Assembly (NCBI GenBank): GCA_017555325.1
Contig: JAFZGR010000013.1
Span: 1 to 6,649 of the forward strand
Direction of reading: 5' to 3'
Length of the DNA: 6,649 bases
From: Alphaproteobacteria bacterium
GTDB lineage: Bacteria > Pseudomonadota > Alphaproteobacteria > CAAHEQ01 > UBA3637
Shown here: in pieces, positions 1 through 5,046 of the stretch
How positions within the stretch are numbered: the first letter of the stretch is position 1
Layout: each line of letters starts with the position of its first letter
Position numbers and translations under genes: made by a program
The notes under the pieces: generated by a model
Seen by the model: only the letters and a program-made list of their open reading frames with translations
Told to the model about the DNA's origin: nothing
Databases searched by the model: none

Positions 1-10
1 CCTTTCCTCT
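1..10 (-). promoter_or_regulatory. Possible ribosome-binding site of an off-window minus-strand gene
   Basis: Read on the minus strand, the last ten bases before the window edge are AGAGGAAAGG, a purine-rich, Shine-Dalgarno-like stretch. It lies about 15 bases downstream of the predicted start of transcription from the leftward promoter at 33-61, so a start codon within a few bases beyond the left edge would be expected. The gene itself is not visible. In many alphaproteobacteria lnt is followed by a small regulator gene or metK, but that is family knowledge and not something this window shows. Confidence 0.35.
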
Positions 11-26
11 AAAATAATGTTTGTTG

Positions 27-62
27 CTTGACACTATATAGGATTTTTTTTGCTGTGTCAAG
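27..62. repeat. 8-bp perfect inverted repeat around the leftward promoter
   Basis: CTTGACAC at 27-34 is the exact reverse complement of GTGTCAAG at 55-62, with a 20-base spacer. On the minus strand one arm covers the -35 box and the other covers the end of the -10 box and the bases up to about the transcription start. It could be an operator for a dimeric regulator. Alternatively, on the plus strand it could be a long-loop terminator hairpin, since it is followed by TACTTTTTTG, serving a gene arriving from the left. The 20-base loop makes the terminator reading weaker. Confidence 0.45.
33..61 (-). promoter_or_regulatory. Strong sigma-70-type promoter reading leftward out of the window
   Basis: On the minus strand TTGACA (61-56) is followed by exactly 17 bases and then TATAGT (38-33). 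This is a perfect -35 box, the optimal spacer, and five of six bases of the -10 consensus. The -35 box contains the lnt stop codon (TGA at 60-58), so the promoter sits at the boundary between lnt and whatever lies to the left. Transcription should begin near base 25 and would serve an off-window minus-strand gene independently of the lnt operon. Confidence 0.6.
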
Positions 63-1620
63 TACTTTTTTGATTTTTTGCATTTTCTTTTTTGTGATTG
101 GTCCTTCTTTTTCCGATATTAATTAAAGAACGACAAATAATAATTAAATAAATAAGAACAATAAAAACGATAAAAGGCTTATATCCGAATTGGCTGTAAA
201 TGGTTGGTTCTGCTGCTCGTGGTAGTTTTGTATCAATGACACCTTGTGTATTTAAAGCCTTATAAGATAAAATTTCGCCATAAGGATTGATTAATGCACT
301 AATGCCTGTATTGGCAGCCCGAACAACCGGTAACCCTTCTTCTACAGCCCGCAATTGAGCCATTCCCAAATGTTGGAATGGACCGGGAGAAATGCCGTAC
401 CAACCGTCATTTGTGACATTAACAATCCATTGAGGACGATTGTTTTTATCGGTTACCCTTCCGGAAAAAATAATTTCATAACACACCAATAAAGCCGCAG
501 GAACTGCTTTTGGAACCATAATGGTTTTTACTTTTTTACCGGCAACAAAATCGGATTGAATCGGTACAATTTTGTCTAATGGTAAAATATTTCTGAATGG
601 GATATATTCACCAAAAGGAACCAAATGTGCTTTATCGGCATACCCGACAATATTTGCCAAGTGGTCAATCATAAATATACTGTTTGCTAATTGACGTTTT
701 TCCCGACTGACGATTCGTAACGCTCCTGTAATTAATGTTCCGCCTTGTCGAACAGCACTCATTAAGCGTAGGCGTTCTGTCGGATTGTTTTCCAATAAAT
801 ACGGAATGGCGGATTCGGGCCATATAACATGGGTAATTTCTTCATTTTTTGTTTTAGACAGGCGAATTAACGTATTAAGATTATCTTCGGCTTTTTGAGG
901 ATTCCACTTCAGTGTTTGTTGAATGTTTGGTTGAACGATTCGCAAATTGACACCAAAAACATCTTCTGGTGTTGCCTGATACAACCGCAACCATCCGCCG
1001 GCAGTAATCACACTTGCCAAAATTAAAGCAAAAACAAGAGGTTTTTTATTGGGAAGTAATCCGGTGGCTGTAAAAATCATCACGGTGACAAAAGTTAACC
1101 CATAAACACCCCAAACAGAGGCAAATTGTAAAAAATATAAATTATCTGTCCAAACGGATCCGATTAAATTCCAAGGAAAACCTGTCAAAAACCAACTGCG
1201 AATCCATTCAAAAAACACAACGGAACACGCAAAAGCAATCCATCGTTTAATGCCACTGGGAGCATAAAAAGCAGCCCATGCCGACAGCATCCAGAAAAAA
1301 CCTAAAAACAAGGCTAAACCGATTAAACAAACCGGAATAAAAACAGCAAAAGTGCCATTATCAATCATTAATGCATTGCAAACCCAGCCCAAAGAAGAAA
1401 CACCAAGACCAGCCCCAAAAGCGAATCCGAATAATGCTGCCCGTTTTGCTTTTTGCGCATGATTAAGTACCCACATAAAAAAAGATAGTGTAATAATCAA
1501 TATGGGAAAGCAAAAAAACGGTGCAAATGCCAAGGCACTTAACAAACCGGCAAAAAATAAAATAGGAACTGTACGAAGTAGAGTCGGATGTGTTGTAAAG
1601 GCTGTTTTAAAAAGGGGCAT
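58..1620 (-). CDS. lnt: Apolipoprotein N-acyltransferase
   Basis: Inner-membrane enzyme that transfers an acyl chain from a phospholipid to the alpha-amino group of the diacylglyceryl-cysteine of apolipoproteins, the last step of Gram-negative lipoprotein maturation. The 520-residue product has the family's layout and length: about seven hydrophobic segments in residues 15-210, a periplasmic nitrilase-like (CN_hydrolase) domain at about 225-465, and a final membrane helix at 481-499 followed by a basic tail. The expected Glu-Lys-Cys catalytic triad is visible as E269 (in WPES), K330 (in ADKAHLVPFGEY) and C380 (in LLVCYE). E338 in FGEY and the CYE context also match the family. An ATG further upstream, at 1701, would add 27 residues but lies inside the DUF192 gene and lacks a good ribosome-binding site. 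The ATG at 1620 has AAGGAG six bases upstream and gives the normal N-terminus. It is the last visible gene of the minus-strand operon and follows the DUF192 gene by 10 bases. Confidence 0.96.
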   Translation of the reverse strand: MPLFKTAFTTHPTLLRTVPILFFAGLLSALAFAPFFCFPILIITLSFFMWVLNHAQKAKRAALFGFAFGAGLGVSSLGWVCNALMIDNGTFAVFIPVCLIGLALFLGFFWMLSAWAAFYAPSGIKRWIAFACSVVFFEWIRSWFLTGFPWNLIGSVWTDNLYFLQFASVWGVYGLTFVTVMIFTATGLLPNKKPLVFALILASVITAGGWLRLYQATPEDVFGVNLRIVQPNIQQTLKWNPQKAEDNLNTLIRLSKTKNEEITHVIWPESAIPYLLENNPTERLRLMSAVRQGGTLITGALRIVSREKRQLANSIFMIDHLANIVGYADKAHLVPFGEYIPFRNILPLDKIVPIQSDFVAGKKVKTIMVPKAVPAALLVCYEIIFSGRVTDKNNRPQWIVNVTNDGWYGISPGPFQHLGMAQLRAVEEGLPVVRAANTGISALINPYGEILSYKALNTQGVIDTKLPRAAEPTIYSQFGYKPFIVFIVLIYLIIICRSLINIGKRRTNHKKENAKNQKST

Positions 1621-1626
1621 AAATTT

Positions 1627-1632
1627 CTCCTT
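1627..1632 (-). promoter_or_regulatory. lnt ribosome-binding site overlapping the upstream stop codon
   Basis: AAGGAG on the minus strand, six bases before the lnt ATG. Its first two A residues are the last two bases of the TAA stop codon of the DUF192 gene. This fixes the lnt start at 1620 and suggests that ribosomes ending on the DUF192 gene reinitiate on lnt (translational coupling). Confidence 0.8.
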
Positions 1633-2206
1633 AATTTTTAATATGTGGATGACGAATATAATTTCCCACTTGAATGTGATGTTTCTGTGCAAAGCCGGCA
1701 TTTACTTCCAAAACGCCGATAACCGGTGATTGAGAAGATATCAATGTTTCGTCGTGTGGATGGGCATTTGTGTGAATGTGCGTAATTTTTCCTGTTTCAT
1801 CAAAAAAGAGCATGTCCAAAGGAATATTTGTATTTTTCATCCACATGTATAACGGTTGTTTTTCCGGTAAAATAAAAAGCATTCCGCTGTTTGCATCCAA
1901 TTTTGTTCGATACATTAATCCGTTTTTTTGTTTTTCGGGTGTGTCAGCAATCTCTACATAAAGACGCACATCATGTAGCATGTCTTGTACCTGTAAAGGG
2001 GAAGATGGAATAAAATTTTTATTTTGCTGAATAATTGCTGTGTGGAAATGAGCTTTTATCATCAAAAAGCCCAAAAGAACAAATAAGCAGAAAATACCAT
2101 AAATAGCAATTTGATGATTTTTATATTCTTCAGCTAATTCCTGTTCTCTCAGTTCTTTTTGTTCCAGCTTGCGCAGAAGTTCAGGGTCATCTTTCATTGG
2201 TTGCAT
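1631..2206 (-). CDS. Membrane-anchored DUF192 family protein
   Basis: A 191-residue protein whose C-terminal part (about residues 76-186) is a DUF192 domain. Typical family signatures are visible in order: VEIADTPEKQKNGLMYR (84-100), SGMLFILP (107-114), MWMKNTNIPLDMLFFD (121-136), and PVIGVLEVNAGFAQKHHIQVGN (161-182, read as PV..VLE..AG......I..G). The family's biochemical role is not established, and I assign none. Residues 33-50 form one hydrophobic helix, so the domain is probably tethered to the inner membrane and faces the periplasm. The 30 residues before the helix are unusually long and dense in Glu, Lys, Arg and Gln, possibly helical or coiled coil, where family members often have a short signal peptide. 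The start at 2206 is supported by AGGA eight bases upstream. A second ATG three codons in (2197) has no such site. The gene follows dnaB by 31 bases and is tightly coupled to lnt. Confidence 0.88.
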   Translation of the reverse strand: MQPMKDDPELLRKLEQKELREQELAEEYKNHQIAIYGIFCLFVLLGFLMIKAHFHTAIIQQNKNFIPSSPLQVQDMLHDVRLYVEIADTPEKQKNGLMYRTKLDANSGMLFILPEKQPLYMWMKNTNIPLDMLFFDETGKITHIHTNAHPHDETLISSQSPVIGVLEVNAGFAQKHHIQVGNYIRHPHIKN

Positions 2207-2237
2207 ACAGTTTATCCTATATCAATATAAAAATCAG

Positions 2238-3689
2238 TTAATCATCTCGTTGCAGATTGCCGAATTTCCCGAATTCTCCATTAAAATACAATCGAACGGT
2301 TCCGACTGGTCCGTGACGTTGTTTTGCGATGATGGCTTCTGCCTGATTGGCCAATTCAATCTTTTTTGTTTCCCATTCTTGATACCGAATGGCAAATTTT
2401 TCAGGTGTTTCGTTTAAGTGCCGAACGGGTACGTCATTTTGTAAATAATAAATTTCACGGAACACAAACATCACGATATCTGCATCCTGTTCAATAGAAC
2501 CAGATTCACGTAAATCGGACAGTTGTGGACGTTTATTATCCCGTTGTTCGACCAAACGTGATAGCTGAGAAAGCACAATAACGGGAACATTTAACTCTTT
2601 TGCCATAATTTTTAATTGTCGGGTCATTTCAGATAATTCTTGTACCCGATTTTCCGACCGACCTGCAGTGGTAATTAATTGTAAATAGTCAATAACAATT
2701 AAGCCCAAGCCTTTATCTTTATCCCGTTTCATTCTCCGTGCACGATTTTTAATGGCTGTTACGGTAATACCTGGGGTTTCATCTAAATAAAGTGGTAATT
2801 TGCTTAGTAAAGAAACACCGGCAGCCAGTTCATCAAATTGTTCATCCGTAATCTTTCCGGAACGCATTAAATGGCCTGGCACTTGTGCTTTTGCCGACAA
2901 AATACGGGAAGCTAATTGTTCGGCAGACATTTCTAAAGAGAAAAACGCAACCGATTTTTTTTCAGCCCCTGGTTTTTTATTGTCTTCTTCAAACTTAACG
3001 GCAGCATTATATGCCATTGTTAATGCCAAAGCCGATTTTCCCATAGCCGGACGACCGGCTAAAATAATCAAGTCTGAATCGTGTAATCCGCTCATCAGGT
3101 TATCCATATCTGTTAATCCTGTTGTGACCCCCGATAATCCGCTGGGTGAATTCATCGCATTTTGAACGGATAAAATAGAAGATTGTAATGCCAAATTCAA
3201 AGCTTGTGGTCCACCGGATAATTCACCGGCATTTGCAATTTCATATAATCTTTTTTCGGCATGCTCAACCTGTGCAATGGCTTCTTCATCAATAGAAATG
3301 GCAAACGCATCATTTACAATGTCTGTTCCGAGGGCAATCATTTTGCGGCGGATATAGCGATCTAAAATCTGTCTGCCGTAATCGGCAGCATTGATAATGT
3401 TTGTAGATGCAGCAGCTAATTCTGCTAAATAAGAGGCGCCTCCAACATCTTTTAAAGCATCATCTTCTTCAAAAAAGGCTTTTAATGTGATGGGGTCGGC
3501 GATGCGCCCTTGTTCAATATATAAGCGACAAGCATCATAAATCTTGCCGTGAACAGGGTTTGAAAAGCATTCAGAACGTAAAAATTCAGACACTTTTTCC
3601 AATGCCCGATTGTTGGATAAAATAGCTCCGAGCAAAGCTTGTTCGGCTTCTAAATTTTGTGGTGGAATACGCATGGTATTTTCAAGCAT
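2238..3689 (-). CDS. dnaB: Replicative DNA helicase DnaB
   Basis: Hexameric 5'-3' helicase that unwinds DNA at the replication fork and recruits primase. The 483-residue protein has the normal two-domain layout: an N-terminal helical domain (PPQNLEAEQALLGAIL at 9-24, to about residue 115), a linker (about 116-185), and a RecA-like ATPase domain (about 186-478). Walker A is GRPAMGKS (212-219), the catalytic glutamate is probably E253 in SLEMSAEQ, Walker B is LIVIDYLQL (330-338, D334), and LSQLSR (373-378), DLRESGSIEQDADIV (392-406) and AKQRHGPVGTV (455-465, arginine-finger region) are intact. No intein or frameshift is seen. A short charged insert (232-245) before VAFFSLEM fits alphaproteobacterial DnaB. 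The ATG at 3689 is chosen because AAAGG lies eight bases upstream; an ATG five codons further in (3674) is possible. dnaB heads the closely spaced dnaB-DUF192-lnt group. Partners often seen next to dnaB (alr, radA, rplI) are absent from this window. Confidence 0.97.
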   Translation of the reverse strand: MLENTMRIPPQNLEAEQALLGAILSNNRALEKVSEFLRSECFSNPVHGKIYDACRLYIEQGRIADPITLKAFFEEDDALKDVGGASYLAELAAASTNIINAADYGRQILDRYIRRKMIALGTDIVNDAFAISIDEEAIAQVEHAEKRLYEIANAGELSGGPQALNLALQSSILSVQNAMNSPSGLSGVTTGLTDMDNLMSGLHDSDLIILAGRPAMGKSALALTMAYNAAVKFEEDNKKPGAEKKSVAFFSLEMSAEQLASRILSAKAQVPGHLMRSGKITDEQFDELAAGVSLLSKLPLYLDETPGITVTAIKNRARRMKRDKDKGLGLIVIDYLQLITTAGRSENRVQELSEMTRQLKIMAKELNVPVIVLSQLSRLVEQRDNKRPQLSDLRESGSIEQDADIVMFVFREIYYLQNDVPVRHLNETPEKFAIRYQEWETKKIELANQAEAIIAKQRHGPVGTVRLYFNGEFGKFGNLQRDD

Positions 3690-3856
3690 ATAAAAAACCT
3701 TTCAAATAAACACAGAATTGCTATTAACATACACGAAAAAACAAATTTTGCAAATGCTATTTTCTGATGTTTTCTAAAAATATAAAAAAGTTTTTATTTT
3801 ACTAACAATGATCTGTTTTTTTATGTGTATAAAAATAGGAAGATTTAAAAGTGTAT
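3690..3856 (-). promoter_or_regulatory. queA-dnaB gap with a tentative dnaB promoter
   Basis: This 167-base, very AT-rich spacer separates queA from dnaB. On the minus strand the best candidate is TTGCAA (3753-3748), 16 bases, then TATGTT (3731-3726), which would start transcription about 30 bases before the dnaB ATG. A second, weaker pairing is TTGTTA (3808-3803) with TTTATA (3786-3781). An all-AT hairpin (ATAAAAA/TTTTTAT, about 3782-3797) lies between but is too weak to call a terminator. No convincing RNA gene or open reading frame is seen here. Read-through from the queA promoter is equally possible. Confidence 0.3.
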
Positions 3857-4900
3857 TTACTGTTGTTGTTTGACTTCAATTAAACAGGCATCACCATATG
3901 AGAAAAAGCGATAGTTATTTTGTATGGCATAAGCATAAGCCTGTTTCATTCTGTCAATGCCGGCAAAAGCGGAAACCAACATAAATAATGTAGAGCCGGA
4001 AAGATGAAAGTTTGTAAACATAACATCGGTTGCTTTAAACCGATATCCGGGCGTAATAAAAATATCCGTTTCCCCTGAAAAGGCGTGAACAATTCCATTT
4101 TCGTCCGTTGCGGATTCTAATAAACGTAAGGATGTTGTGCCGATAGTGACAATACGCCGTCCATGTTTTTTTGCTAAATTGATTTTGTCGGCTGTTTCTT
4201 GTGTTAAAATGCCAAATTCAGCATGCATTTTATGATTGTCAGTGTCTTCTACTTTGACAGGTAAAAATGTTCCGCCTCCGACGTGTAGAGTGACAAATAA
4301 ACGTTCAACGCCCTTTTTGTCCAAGCGTTCAAATAATTCTGGTGTGAAATGCAAACCGGCAGTTGGTGCAGCAACGGCGCCTTCTTTTTTTGCATAGATT
4401 GTTTGATAATTTGCTTTGTCGGATTCTTTGCCACCACGATTTCTTTTAATATATGGGGGGAGAGGCATTGTGCCGACCTGATGTAATTCGCTCATCAAAT
4501 CAGCCCCCTTTTTATCGAATGCTAAAATAACACTGCCGTTTTCTTTTTTTTCTTCTACAACAGCAGAAAATGTGTCAGTAAACTGAATTGTATCATTTAT
4601 TTTTAGTCGTCGGCTGTTTTTAATGAGGGTTTCCCATTTGGAAAGATCAATTTGTTTGAACAGTGTTACTTCAATTTTTGCTTCACCCCGTTTTCCGTAT
4701 AAGCGCGCAGGAATGACTTTTGTATTGTTAAAAATCAGAACATCATCTGGGCGTAGCAATTTATCTAAATCGGCAACGGTGTAATTTTTAAGTTCACCGT
4801 TTGGTAAAATATGCAATAATTTAGAAGAATCCCGAGGGTTCGCCGGTTCATTTGCAATGATGTTTTCCGGCATGTCAAAAGTAAAAATTTCTGTTTTCAT
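3857..4900 (-). CDS. queA: S-adenosylmethionine:tRNA ribosyltransferase-isomerase
   Basis: Transfers and isomerises the ribosyl part of S-adenosylmethionine onto 7-aminomethyl-7-deazaguanine at position 34 of GUN-anticodon tRNAs (Asp, Asn, His, Tyr), making epoxyqueuosine. The 347-residue length is normal. Family motifs run uninterrupted: LIFNNTKVIPARLYGKRG (55-72), GTMPLPPYIKR (143-153), YQTIYAKKEGAVAAPTAGLH (165-184), LHVGGGTFLPV (205-215), TTSLRLLES (255-263), TNFHLSGSTLFMLVSAFAG (296-314) and YRFFSYGDACLIE (330-342). No signal peptide is present, so it is cytoplasmic. The ATG at 4900 gives the usual N-terminus (F.Y/F-DMPENIIA-like), though the Shine-Dalgarno signal before it is weak (only TAAAG). 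A strong promoter lies 36-64 bases upstream. tgt, which often accompanies queA, is not next to it here. Transcription is divergent from the lipoprotein gene. Confidence 0.97.
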   Translation of the reverse strand: MKTEIFTFDMPENIIANEPANPRDSSKLLHILPNGELKNYTVADLDKLLRPDDVLIFNNTKVIPARLYGKRGEAKIEVTLFKQIDLSKWETLIKNSRRLKINDTIQFTDTFSAVVEEKKENGSVILAFDKKGADLMSELHQVGTMPLPPYIKRNRGGKESDKANYQTIYAKKEGAVAAPTAGLHFTPELFERLDKKGVERLFVTLHVGGGTFLPVKVEDTDNHKMHAEFGILTQETADKINLAKKHGRRIVTIGTTSLRLLESATDENGIVHAFSGETDIFITPGYRFKATDVMFTNFHLSGSTLFMLVSAFAGIDRMKQAYAYAIQNNYRFFSYGDACLIEVKQQQ

Positions 4901-4935
4901 TTAAATAACTTTAATGCTAAAATTGTATATCGGGG

Positions 4936-4964
4936 CTTATAACGTGTGAATGCTTATTTGTCAA
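4936..4964 (-). promoter_or_regulatory. queA promoter, near-consensus sigma-70 type
   Basis: On the minus strand TTGACA (4964-4959) is followed by 17 bases and TATAAG (4941-4936): a perfect -35 box with ideal spacing and five of six -10 bases. Transcription should start near 4930, leaving a leader of about 30 bases before the queA ATG. The bases after the -10 box are CCCCG, a GC-rich discriminator that stands out in this AT-rich intergenic sequence. In other bacteria such discriminators go with growth-rate or stringent control; applying that here is inference. Confidence 0.7.
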
Positions 4965-4995
4965 GTGGGTTTTTAAAAAAAAAGCAAAAGAAGAT

Positions 4996-5024
4996 TTGAC
5001 TTTTTTCTTGTCCTATGTTAACTT
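4996..5024 (+). promoter_or_regulatory. Tentative promoter of the lipoprotein gene
   Basis: TTGACT (4996-5001) is a good -35 candidate. At the ideal 17-base spacing the partner is TAACTT (5019-5024), a poor -10 box. The better-looking TATGTT (5014-5019) is only 12 bases away, too close for the same -35. A promoter is expected in this 146-base divergent region because the lipoprotein gene has no plus-strand gene before it, but the exact boxes are uncertain. Confidence 0.35.
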
Positions 5025-5033
5025 TATGTCAAC

Positions 5034-5040
5034 AAAGGAG
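5034..5040 (+). promoter_or_regulatory. Ribosome-binding site fixing the lipoprotein start
   Basis: AAAGGAG lies six bases before the ATG at 5047, the strongest Shine-Dalgarno match on the plus strand here. It selects the start that places a lipoprotein signal peptide at the N-terminus. An upstream in-frame ATG at 4996 would add 17 residues, overlaps the likely promoter and has no such site. Confidence 0.85.
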
Positions 5041-5046
5041 TTTTTC

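Noticed and set aside
1621..1701. A 27-residue N-terminal extension of Lnt starting at the ATG at 1701
   Set aside because: It lies inside the DUF192 gene, has no good ribosome-binding site, and is not part of the Lnt family's N-terminus. The ATG at 1620 has AAGGAG at the right distance.
1502..1729. Plus-strand open frame of 75 codons opposite the start of lnt
   Set aside because: It lies antisense to lnt and the DUF192 gene, both firmly identified, and its product shows no recognisable domain.
2800..3165. Plus-strand open frame of 121 codons inside dnaB
   Set aside because: It is antisense to the conserved DnaB ATPase domain, so the open frame is a by-product of dnaB coding constraints; no ribosome-binding site or domain supports it.
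3782..3797. AT-only hairpin between queA and dnaB as an intrinsic terminator
   Set aside because: The stem has seven A-T pairs, a two-base loop and no G-C pair, so it would be too unstable; such structures are expected by chance in this spacer.
3825..3856. Direct repeat GTGTAT at 3825-3830 and 3851-3856
   Set aside because: Six bases in AT-rich sequence is within chance expectation, and no further structure supports a regulator site.
4249..4437. Minus-strand open frame of 62 codons inside queA
   Set aside because: It is in another frame across the most conserved QueA motifs and has no support of its own.
5017..5033. Direct repeat GTTAAC/GTCAAC just before the lipoprotein ribosome-binding site
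   Set aside because: The two hexamers differ by one base and are 11 bases apart, which is suggestive of a binding site but too short to separate from chance without relatives to compare.
4996..5046. A 17-residue N-terminal extension of the lipoprotein from the ATG at 4996
   Set aside because: It would bury the lipoprotein signal peptide and overlap the likely promoter. AAAGGAG six bases before 5047 supports the shorter form.
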